Source of the DNA: an uncultured Collinsella sp.
GTDB lineage: Bacteria > Actinomycetota > Coriobacteriia > Coriobacteriales > Coriobacteriaceae
NCBI GenBank assembly: GCA_902475785.1
Contig: CABSAN010000050.1
Span: 1 to 16,320 of the forward strand
Direction of reading: 5' to 3'
DNA length: 16,320 bases
In this document: positions 1 to 5,746 of the stretch, in pieces
How positions within the stretch are numbered: position 1 is the stretch's first letter
Layout: each line of letters begins with the position of its first letter
Notes under the pieces: model-generated
What the model was told of the DNA's origin: nothing
Seen by the model: only the letters and a program-made list of their open reading frames with translations
The model's database searches: none
Made by a program: the position numbers and the translations under genes

Positions 1-572
1 GCGCGGCCAAGCGTAAGCTCGTCGGCATACTCCAAGTCGCCGCCCACGGGAAGGCCGCTCGCAAGACGCGATACCTCAACGCCCAATGGCTTGATGGTGC
101 GAGCAAGGTAGCTCGCCGTGGTCTCGCCCTCAATGTTGGGGTTGGTGGCGATAATGACCTCGTGGATGTCCTCGTGGCCCAGGCGCGCCAGCAGCTCGCG
201 GATATGCAGCTGCTCGGGACCGATCTTGTCCATGGGGCTGATTACGCCGCCCAGCACATGGTACAGGCCATGGTAGCTGCCCGTGCGCTCAATTGCCTGA
301 ACGTCGCGCGGCTCGCCCACCACGCAAATGCGAGTGGTATCGCGCATCGGGTCCTGGCAGATGGAGCACTCGTCGGCCGTGGCGTAGTTAAAGCAACGGC
401 TGCAAAAGTGGACCTCCTGCTTGACCTCCAGGATGGCCTCGGCCAGGCGGCGGGCCTCCTCGGCATCGGCCTCGAGCAGGTAATAGGCGATGCGCTGGGC
501 CGACTTGGGACCAATGCCCGGCAGACGACCCAGCTCATCGAGCAGTTTTTGCAGACTGTGATTCGCACTCAT
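1..572 (-). CDS. recR: Recombination protein RecR (C-terminus cut by window edge)
   Basis: RecR acts with RecF/RecO to load RecA at gapped DNA in recombinational repair. The 190 visible residues show the family layout: a helix-hairpin-helix (about 14-33, GRLPGIGPKSAQRIAYYLL), a four-cysteine zinc site at C57, C60, C69 and C72 (CSRC/CSIC), and a Toprim domain from about residue 81 (RICVVGEPRD, then TNPNIEGE at 144-151). RecR proteins are usually about 200 residues, so only about ten are missing beyond base 1. The ATG at 570-572 is the only plausible start. It lies 13 bases after the ybaB stop and has no clear Shine-Dalgarno, only an AT-rich ATATAT run, so translation probably depends on coupling to ybaB. 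The ybaB-recR pair is the standard bacterial arrangement. Identification is near certain. Confidence 0.97.
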   Translation of the reverse strand, partial: MSANHSLQKLLDELGRLPGIGPKSAQRIAYYLLEADAEEARRLAEAILEVKQEVHFCSRCFNYATADECSICQDPMRDTTRICVVGEPRDVQAIERTGSYHGLYHVLGGVISPMDKIGPEQLHIRELLARLGHEDIHEVIIATNPNIEGETTASYLARTIKPLGVEVSRLASGLPVGGDLEYADELTLGR

Positions 573-585
573 ATATATGCGTGTC

Positions 586-906
586 TTAGAACGGCATGCC
601 CGGGATGTTGAGGCCGCCGGTGATGGCGCCCATCTGCTTGTTGGCGAGCTCGTTGACGCCGCGGACGGCCTCGTTGACGGCAGCCATGATCATGTCCTGC
701 AGCATATCGACGTCCTCGGGATCGAGGGCATCGGGATCGATGGTGAGGTTGACGAGCTCCATCTCGCCGTTAACGGTCACCTTGACCATACCGCCGCCGG
801 CAGAGGCGTCGACGGTCTGGGACTTGAGGTTCTCCTGCGCGGCGGCAAGCTGCTCCTGCATCTTGCGAGCCTGCTTCATCATCTGCTGCATGTTCATACC
901 GGCCAT
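586..906 (-). CDS. ybaB: YbaB/EbfC family nucleoid-associated protein
   Basis: Small DNA-binding protein of the YbaB/EbfC family (106 residues, the normal length). These proteins form dimers that bind DNA and sit next to recR and dnaX in very many bacteria, but their exact role is still open. Family features seen: the Met/Gln-rich amphipathic N-terminal helix (MNMQQMMKQARKMQEQL), the central VKVTVNGEMELVNLTIDP strand segment, and the DMIMAAVNEAV helix. The start ATG (904-906) has a strong AAAGGAG five bases upstream. recR follows 13 bases downstream and is surely co-transcribed. dnaX, normally the gene just upstream, is here separated by the 1230-2255 islet, so ybaB-recR must have its own promoter in 907-1229. 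Confidence 0.95.
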   Translation of the reverse strand: MAGMNMQQMMKQARKMQEQLAAAQENLKSQTVDASAGGGMVKVTVNGEMELVNLTIDPDALDPEDVDMLQDMIMAAVNEAVRGVNELANKQMGAITGGLNIPGMPF

Positions 907-1066
907 GATGGCTCCTTTACGTGCGGCCGCGCGACAAGCTGCAAGGGCAGCCGGGACGCGGCGAGACTTTCAAACTCAAAAATCGTACCACGGCGCGCGG
1001 CCAGCGAGCGGGGCGGTCGCGCTACCTCAGTCGATATACATGTCCCGGAGTGTGATGCGCCCCAAG

Positions 1067-1086
1067 ATTATGCAAGGTTGCATAAT
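1067..1086. promoter_or_regulatory. Perfect 20-bp dyad, candidate operator
   Basis: Half-site ATTATGCAA (1067-1075), two-base centre GG, half-site TTGCATAAT (1078-1086), matching without a mismatch. Its size fits a dimeric regulator. On the minus strand the right part of the dyad reads CATAAT, a plausible -10, so a bound protein could block a ybaB-recR promoter. No regulator gene is visible in the window. Confidence 0.5.
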
Positions 1087-1093
1087 GTCTCAA
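1067..1093 (-). promoter_or_regulatory. Candidate promoter for ybaB-recR
   Basis: On the minus strand TTGAGA (1093-1088) is followed after 15 bases by CATAAT (1072-1067). The -35 matches TTGACA at five of six positions, but the spacer is shorter than the usual 17. The leader to ybaB would be about 150 bases. The dyad overlaps the spacer and -10. It is supported because ybaB needs a promoter here, but the motif match is modest. Confidence 0.3.
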
Positions 1094-1116
1094 ACTAAAT
1101 CTAGCAGGGCCGGAAC

Positions 1117-1155
1117 CCGACATTTTCTGCATCCAGCTAGATAGCAAAATGCCGG
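1117..1155. repeat. Imperfect inverted repeat (hairpin), REP-like
   Basis: Left arm 1117-1130 pairs with right arm 1144-1155 (CATTTT with AAAATG at the core). There is one A/C mismatch, a two-base bulge and a 13-base loop. A second, overlapping 7-bp inverted pair, ATCTAGC (1100-1106) and GCTAGAT (1136-1142), offers an alternative fold. It is not followed by a T-run on either strand and lies between divergent genes, so it is not a normal terminator. It may be part of a dispersed repeat. Confidence 0.4.
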
Positions 1156-1189
1156 ACCGCTGCTCGGGGTGGCGCGCATGACGGCGGGG

Positions 1190-1195
1190 TATAAT
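1190..1195 (+). promoter_or_regulatory. Consensus -10 box upstream of the 1230 gene
   Basis: A perfect TATAAT lies 34 bases before the ATG at 1230, a sensible distance for a short leader carrying the TGGAGG ribosome-binding site. No good -35 is seen at the right spacing, so the promoter is either weak or activator-dependent. Confidence 0.4.
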
Positions 1196-1229
1196 CTGAT
1201 TGCCATAGATAGCAATTTGGAGGTGCCCC

Positions 1230-1739
1230 ATGAATGCCCCCGACGCGCTCCAAAACATCCGCTCAAAACACCCCGTTGCATATGTGGTTCTCTACCTCTT
1301 TGTCGGCTGGGCATTGCTGGTTGTCATCACCCATGCCATAGCCTTTGGAGCAGAACTGCTGATAGCCAGCTCGGACCAGCCCGTCGTCAAATGGGAAGCG
1401 ACCGATGAGTGCACCGACGGAACCCGAACCATTTACTACAACAGCCCGTCCCTCTACCAAGAGTTCAAGGTCAAGATAAAGGACTCCAAGATTGTCGATG
1501 CCGAACCGGGCTCTTTCTTGACAATCGGAGCAACCCTCAACGCCGAGCAAGTCGAGTACGCGGACAGCTATGCGGCGTATCGTATCGACCTCAGCATCCT
1601 AGACCGACCGTCGCGCACCTGCCTGCTCGAATGCGAGATACGTGGCACCACACTACACATGTCCGAAATACAGATGCGCCCGGACAAAACCCCTGAAGAG
1701 CTAGGAGTCCTAAGCCCGGCGAGCGATTCTCAGCAGTAG
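1230..1739 (+). CDS. Unknown single-pass membrane protein
   Basis: A 169-residue protein I do not recognise. It has a short cytosolic N-terminus (about 15 residues), one strong membrane segment (about 17-46, VAYVVLYLFVGWALLVVITH and on), and a soluble domain of about 120 residues with a mix of polar and aromatic residues and three cysteines (C61, C145, C149, approximate), probably outside the membrane. No lipobox or catalytic motif is visible. The ATG at 1230 follows TGGAGG with a six-base spacer, and TATAAT lies 34 bases upstream, which supports a real gene. Its end overlaps the DUF4160 gene on the other strand by 10 bases, tail to tail. Codon choice is more mixed (more A/T at third positions) than in the flanking conserved genes, which suggests an acquired islet. 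Function unknown. Confidence 0.75.
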   Translation: MNAPDALQNIRSKHPVAYVVLYLFVGWALLVVITHAIAFGAELLIASSDQPVVKWEATDECTDGTRTIYYNSPSLYQEFKVKIKDSKIVDAEPGSFLTIGATLNAEQVEYADSYAAYRIDLSILDRPSRTCLLECEIRGTTLHMSEIQMRPDKTPEELGVLSPASDSQQ

Positions 1740-2002
1740 AACGATAGCCCGCCGGTTGTTTCTTTCCAACGTTTGCAAATCAGCGCATGGTTAGATGAAA
1801 CAAACTGCATGATATCGCGTAAATCCCGAGCAGGAATATCGCCCTTGTTATGGGCCAGCTTGCATCCGCCGGAGCGAGTAAGCCATATCTTGGTCGCCTC
1901 GGCAGTGGGGCGCTTGACCGCTATATGAACATGGACGGGTTCACCGTTCTCCCCTGTCCAGAAAAAGATGACGTACGGCCCGAGTCGGAAGAGACTAGGC
2001 AT
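1730..2002 (-). CDS. DUF4160 domain protein, possible toxin-antitoxin-like partner
   Basis: A 90-residue protein matching the DUF4160 pattern: an N-terminal MPSLFRLGPYVIFF, a GEPVHVHI motif at 20-27, and a final helix (ARDLRDIMQFVSSNHALICKRW). Small DUF4160 proteins usually sit beside another small protein (often DUF2442) and are suspected, not shown, to be toxin-antitoxin-like. Here the partner is the 86-residue gene just upstream. The start used is the ATG at 2000-2002, which overlaps the upstream stop in ATGCCTAG, an 8-base overlap typical of coupled translation. The frame runs on upstream to 2173, but that part lies on top of the partner gene. The 3' end overlaps the 1230-1739 gene by 10 bases on the opposite strand. 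Confidence 0.8.
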   Translation of the reverse strand: MPSLFRLGPYVIFFWTGENGEPVHVHIAVKRPTAEATKIWLTRSGGCKLAHNKGDIPARDLRDIMQFVSSNHALICKRWKETTGGLSFYC

Positions 2003-2255
2003 AGACTCGTCCGCCTTCGTAAGCAAAACGCAAGATAAGCGGGGCGTTATTACGCACAAAATCATCGAGTTCTTTGAGGTCCGCTTCGCTAAAGCCCTCG
2101 TGCGACACCCAATTGAATGCCGGCAAGATACATTCCGCCGTGTCAAAGCCCCAATCGCGTGGGCGCTCCACAACGATCTTCACCGTGTTGTCCTCGCGGA
2201 CTTCGGAATACGAGATTTGCGTATCGTCCTCAAGACGGACATATTCCCACATCAT
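1995..2255 (-). CDS. Small protein paired with DUF4160
   Basis: An 86-residue acidic protein of no family I can name. It has a beta-rich N-terminal half (TQISYSEVREDNTVKIVVERP) and a C-terminal helix (SEADLKELDDFVRNNAPLI). By eye its layout mirrors the downstream DUF4160 protein: VKIVVERP against VHIAVKRP, and DLKELDDFVRNNAPLI against DLRDIMQFVSSNHALI. It may therefore be a divergent relative rather than the usual DUF2442 partner. The ATG at 2253-2255 has GGAG seven bases upstream; a second ATG follows directly. It starts 54 bases after the dnaX stop on the same strand, so it may be read from the dnaX transcript. It overlaps the DUF4160 gene by 8 bases. Confidence 0.75.
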   Translation of the reverse strand: MMWEYVRLEDDTQISYSEVREDNTVKIVVERPRDWGFDTAECILPAFNWVSHEGFSEADLKELDDFVRNNAPLILRFAYEGGRVYA

Positions 2256-2309
2256 AAGCTCGCTCCGTTCAAAGAAGTCTCTTCCTGAGCAGTATACCCG
2301 CCCGTACAG

Positions 2310-4772
2310 CTACTCCACCGGTTTGAAGATGGTGGACTGGCCGAAGACACTGCGGATGAGGGCTTTGGCCTCGTCCTCGGTCTGCGGGATGCTTGGGGCT
2401 GCGCCCTGATGGCCGAAGGGGCTGCCCGCGCCGGGGTTGGACTCCCAGGGAGCCGCAGGAGCGTCCTCCTCTTTGGGGGCAGCTGCAGCGGGCTTGGGCG
2501 CGGACGCCGCACCCGGCACGTCGAACGGGGGCAGATCGTCCCCGCCGGCATCGGCAGCAAAACCGCCGACCATGACATCGTCGTAGGGAACCTGCTCGGA
2601 TTCCCACGGCGCAGACGGCGCGGCGGGCTGAGCCTTGGGAGCGGACGCGCGCTCGGGCGCTCGGGGTGCGGGCTCGGTCGGGAGCTTGCCCGTGGCAGGA
2701 GCGCCGGCGGGGTTGTCGGAGCGCAGCCAGGGGGCCTTAGCCAGGTCGGATGACTTGGGCGCAGGCGCGGCGGCGGGCTTAGGCCCGGGGGCCGGAGCAG
2801 CCGGTTTGGGCGCAACGGGTTCAGGCGCCGACGGGGTCGGTGCCATCACTGGCGTCGCTTGCTGCTGCGGAGCGCTGGCGCTCGAGGATGCAGGGGCCGC
2901 CGAGGACACGGGTTGCGGGTCCGCAGATACCGCAGCCCGTGCAGATGGAGAATGCTCCTCATGTTGAGGAGCCGGCGTGCCACCCCCATCCAGGACATAG
3001 TCGACGGTACGACGACCGAAGACCGCACTGACTGTCGGCAGGACCACCGACTGCGTGTCGGCGCGTCCGAGCATCTTGATGGCAAAGGTCGAGCCCGCGG
3101 GGAACGAGACCGTGAGCTTGGAGCCGTCATCTGACGTGGCGCGGGCGTTGAGCAAAAGTCCCGCGTAGGAGGCCTGACGAGCCTTGACGCGCTCGACAAC
3201 CTCGGCCCATTTGCGCTGGAGCTCGCCGGCATCCTCAACCGCAGGGGTCTCGGCGGCGCCGGCGGCAGCAACCTGAGCGGCAGTGTTGGGCTTGGACACC
3301 GGCACGGTCGATGCCGCAGGCGCGGGAGCCGCAACGGGTTGAGGTGCAGGCGTTACAGGTTTGGGCGCCGACGCAGGAGCCGCGGACTTGGGCGCAGACT
3401 GAGCCGCCGGAGCGGCAGCACCACGGTCCCAAGGCATACCGCCCTGATGCGCGGACGTAGCAGCGGGGGCGGCAGTCGCCGCGGGAGTAGCGGCTCGGGC
3501 ACCCGAAATCAGCGTCGGCTGCTGAGCAGCAACGGGTACGGACGCCGCAGGCGCGGCGGCCTGAGCAGCAGCCACGCTCGCCGGAACGGCAGCGTTGGCA
3601 ACCATGGCCTCCAGGCGTGCTACACGCTCGGCCAGAGCCTCAATGGTCAGATCGGCCTCGGGACGCGCCAGGCGCGTGCAGGCGATCTCGAGCACCAGGC
3701 GCACATCGCTCGCACCCCTCATCTCCAAGGCGGCATCGTCGAGCACCGTCAGCACGCGAGCCAAACGATCGGCAGGATGCTCGCCAAAGGCAGCGGCCTC
3801 GGCAGCAAGCGCCTCGGCCTGTTCGGCCCCGCCCTCAAACAGCTCGGCACGGGCGCCGGCAACGCAGGCAACATACACGTCGCGCACGTGCGCCACCAGG
3901 TCGCGCGTCAGTTCCAGCAGATCGTTGCCTTCCTCGACCTGCGCGCGAATAAGCCCATACAGATCGGCGACATCACGATCGGCAATGGCGCGCGCAAACT
4001 CGCCCAGAATCTGGTCCGAAACTTCGCCCAAAAGCGAGCGGGCATCGTCCGCATGCACGGAGCCGTTGCCAAAAACGCTCAGCTGCTCCAGCGTGGAGAG
4101 CGCGTCGCGCATGCCGCCCTTGGCATGGCGCGCCACGATGGCCAGTGCCTCGTCGTCGTAGTCGAAGCCCTCCTGCTCGCACACGTATGCCAGACGGCGC
4201 TCGATATCCTCGTTACCGATGCGGTGGAAATCGAAGCGCTGGCAGCGCGAGAGGATGGTCTCCAGAATCTTTTGCGGGTCGGTGGTGCACAGCACAAAGA
4301 TCACATGCACCGGCGGCTCCTCGAGCGTCTTGAGCAACGCGTTAAACGCCGCCGTCGTGAGCATGTGGACCTCGTCGATGATATAGATCTTGTACTTGCC
4401 GCGCACCGGGGCAAAGTTAACGGAGTTGATGATCTCCTCGCGCACGTTGTCTACGCCGGTACGGCTTGCGGCATCGAGCTCGTAGACGTCTGGGTGGTTG
4501 CCCTCGGCGATGAGCTCGCATTCCTCACAGGTACCGTCGGGCATGCAGCCGCTTGCACCCTCGGCGCGCGCCGCCTCGGCATTGCGGCACAGCAGCGCCT
4601 TGGCCAAAATGCGCGCCATGGTGGTCTTGCCCGTGCCGCGCGGTCCGCAGAACAGGTAGGCGTGGGACAGGCGCCCCTCGGTGATGGCGTGCTCGAGCGT
4701 CGAGACGATATGCTGCTGGCCCACCACGGAGTCGAAGGTGAGCGGGCGATACTTTCGGTACAACGATTCCAT
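2310..4772 (-). CDS. dnaX: DNA polymerase III subunit gamma/tau (820 aa, long Ala/Pro tail)
   Basis: The clamp-loader ATPase and organiser of the replicative polymerase. Residues 1-240 are a clear AAA+ module: the MESLYRKYRPLTF start, Walker A GPRGTGKT (43-50), zinc cysteines C62, C76, C82 and C85, Walker B DEVH (133-136), the SRC motif (175-177) and sensor 2 GGMRDAL (219-225). The clamp-loader collar extends to about 390. An Ala/Pro linker (about 396-515) leads to a folded tau-type domain (about 516-595, GELQRKWAEVVERVKARQAS onward). A second, roughly 200-residue Ala/Pro tail contains PW motifs and ends in a conserved-looking acidic helix (TEDEAKALIRSVFGQ). The ATG at 4770-4772 has GGGGGAG five bases upstream. 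An in-frame extension to 5246 would overlap the divergent gene and is rejected. No A AAA AAG slippery heptamer is seen, so tau is probably the only product. Confidence 0.96.
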   Translation of the reverse strand: MESLYRKYRPLTFDSVVGQQHIVSTLEHAITEGRLSHAYLFCGPRGTGKTTMARILAKALLCRNAEAARAEGASGCMPDGTCEECELIAEGNHPDVYELDAASRTGVDNVREEIINSVNFAPVRGKYKIYIIDEVHMLTTAAFNALLKTLEEPPVHVIFVLCTTDPQKILETILSRCQRFDFHRIGNEDIERRLAYVCEQEGFDYDDEALAIVARHAKGGMRDALSTLEQLSVFGNGSVHADDARSLLGEVSDQILGEFARAIADRDVADLYGLIRAQVEEGNDLLELTRDLVAHVRDVYVACVAGARAELFEGGAEQAEALAAEAAAFGEHPADRLARVLTVLDDAALEMRGASDVRLVLEIACTRLARPEADLTIEALAERVARLEAMVANAAVPASVAAAQAAAPAASVPVAAQQPTLISGARAATPAATAAPAATSAHQGGMPWDRGAAAPAAQSAPKSAAPASAPKPVTPAPQPVAAPAPAASTVPVSKPNTAAQVAAAGAAETPAVEDAGELQRKWAEVVERVKARQASYAGLLLNARATSDDGSKLTVSFPAGSTFAIKMLGRADTQSVVLPTVSAVFGRRTVDYVLDGGGTPAPQHEEHSPSARAAVSADPQPVSSAAPASSSASAPQQQATPVMAPTPSAPEPVAPKPAAPAPGPKPAAAPAPKSSDLAKAPWLRSDNPAGAPATGKLPTEPAPRAPERASAPKAQPAAPSAPWESEQVPYDDVMVGGFAADAGGDDLPPFDVPGAASAPKPAAAAPKEEDAPAAPWESNPGAGSPFGHQGAAPSIPQTEDEAKALIRSVFGQSTIFKPVE

Positions 4773-4887
4773 GGGTGCTCCCCCGGGTATACTGAGTCTT
4801 GTTGCCGCGGCGGCCATGCGGTCGCACGGCATACTGCATTCATAATAACCCGTGCGGCGAGCCCGCCGCGATAGGAGTCCAAAGAGC
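4773..4887. promoter_or_regulatory. Divergent promoter region between dnaX and the YcxB-like gene
   Basis: This 115-base gap separates two divergent starts and must hold both promoters. Ribosome-binding sites are clear (GGGGGAG for dnaX on the minus strand; AGGAG at 4873-4877 for the plus gene). Candidate -10 boxes are CATAAT near 4840 (plus) and TATTAT, overlapping it, on the minus strand, but no convincing -35 partners are seen. No SRP RNA gene is present here, unlike in many Firmicutes upstream of dnaX. Confidence 0.4.
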
Positions 4888-5604
4888 ATGGCAGACGCAG
4901 AGAGCAACCTCGTTCCCTCCGAAGCAGCCGACCAGGTCGAGGTCGCGCTCGAGACGCAGGCAGCAGCCGATGACGGCATCCTGTACCTCAACGAGTACCA
5001 GTACGAAAACGACCTCGTCACCGATTTCGCCCGCCTGGTCGCCTCGCCCAGGCGCCGTGGCTCCCTGTACGTCGCCGCTGCGATTGCCGCGCTCATCGGC
5101 ATCGGCATGCTGGTGGCCGGCGGCAACTGGATCAAGTTCGGCGTCGTCCTCATCGTATTCGGCGCCTTTTTGGCCTGGTGGAGCAAAAATCTGCACCATA
5201 CGCTCGCCCGCGACTTTATCGAAGCCGTCGAGGCAGACGAGTCCATGGGCGGCCGCTACCGCCGCGTCGCCGCCAACGAGGACGGCCTGATGGTCTGGGG
5301 CAAGAGCGGCAAGTCGCAGTTCTTCCCGTTTGAGAAGCTCGACCACGTACTCGACGGCGAGCGCATCTTTGTGGCCATGTTCGCCGACCAGGGCGTGACG
5401 ATCCCTAAGGACACCTTTGTGCGTGGTGATGCCGAGCAGTTTGGCTCCTTCCTCAAGGCGCGCATCAACAAAAAACTGCGCATCGAGACCAAACGCAAGA
5501 AGATGAAGGCCGAGAAGGCCGCTGCCAAGGCCAAGCAGGAAAGCGAGCCCAAGAATGCAAAGGCCAAACAGCGCAAGCAGAAGAAGAACAAGAAGAAGCA
5601 CTAA
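4888..5604 (+). CDS. Membrane protein with YcxB-like C-terminal domain
   Basis: A 238-residue inner-membrane protein. It has an acidic N-terminus (1-50), an SPRRRG positive patch at 53-58, two close membrane helices (about 59-78 and 82-98), then a YcxB-like domain (about 105-192) with the recurring pattern of strands ending in a GVTIPKDTF segment (169-177) and FGSFLKARI (186-193). The last 45 residues are almost all Lys/Ala/Glu/Gln and strongly basic, a likely disordered tail that could bind nucleic acid or acidic lipid. The YcxB family has no settled biochemical role. The start chosen (ATG 4888) has AGGAG ten bases upstream; the upstream in-frame codons overlap the divergent promoter region. 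It is transcribed away from dnaX and separated by 142 bases from the kinase operon. Confidence 0.8.
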   Translation: MADAESNLVPSEAADQVEVALETQAAADDGILYLNEYQYENDLVTDFARLVASPRRRGSLYVAAAIAALIGIGMLVAGGNWIKFGVVLIVFGAFLAWWSKNLHHTLARDFIEAVEADESMGGRYRRVAANEDGLMVWGKSGKSQFFPFEKLDHVLDGERIFVAMFADQGVTIPKDTFVRGDAEQFGSFLKARINKKLRIETKRKKMKAEKAAAKAKQESEPKNAKAKQRKQKKNKKKH

Positions 5605-5638
5605 GGCCGAGCCAGACAGGCCACCTCGCCCCGCTACC

Positions 5639-5666
5639 TTCACCATGCACCCGAGCGTGCTACACT
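5639..5666 (+). promoter_or_regulatory. Candidate promoter of the kinase/FHA/wall operon
   Basis: TTCACC (5639-5644), a 16-base spacer, then TACACT (5661-5666) preceded by TGC, an extended -10. Each hexamer matches consensus at four of six positions. The start would fall near 5673, leaving a leader of about 75 bases before the kinase ATG. This is the only recognisable promoter ahead of the six-gene block. Confidence 0.45.
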
Positions 5667-5746
5667 AGCAGCATCTATGCCACCGCGAACGGCTTGGCTC
5701 CGCGCCCGCCGCTCGCAAACGAACTTTAAACGCACGAGGGTTGGCC

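Larger units (their letters stand above)
907..1229. other. Divergent intergenic region, no gene seen
   Basis: This 323-base stretch lies between the start of ybaB (minus) and the start of the membrane protein gene at 1230 (plus). It contains the ybaB Shine-Dalgarno, a perfect dyad at 1067-1086, an imperfect hairpin at 1117-1155 and a TATAAT box at 1190-1195. Short open frames cross it on the minus strand, but they lack ribosome-binding sites and run through the dyad and hairpin, so I do not call them genes. The dense palindromes would also fit a dispersed intergenic repeat; a genome search would decide. Confidence 0.6.

Noticed and set aside
1022..1314. Two short minus-strand open frames over the ybaB/1230 spacer
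   Set aside because: They cover the dyad and hairpin and overlap the start of a better-supported gene; no start signals.
2310..4772. Programmed frameshift making a short gamma form
   Set aside because: No A-rich slippery heptamer followed by a stem-loop was found in the dnaX coding strand by eye.
3339..4874. 511-residue open frame on the plus strand opposite dnaX
   Set aside because: Low-complexity Arg/Gly/Ser-rich translation with no family pattern; it is the antisense shadow of dnaX in GC-rich DNA.
4773..4887. SRP RNA gene upstream of dnaX
   Set aside because: The conserved GGAAGGAAGCA-type loop is absent and the gap is too short.
4773..5246. N-terminal extension of DnaX
   Set aside because: The family start MESLYRKYRP with a good ribosome-binding site is at 4772; the extension overlaps the divergent gene and resembles no DnaX.
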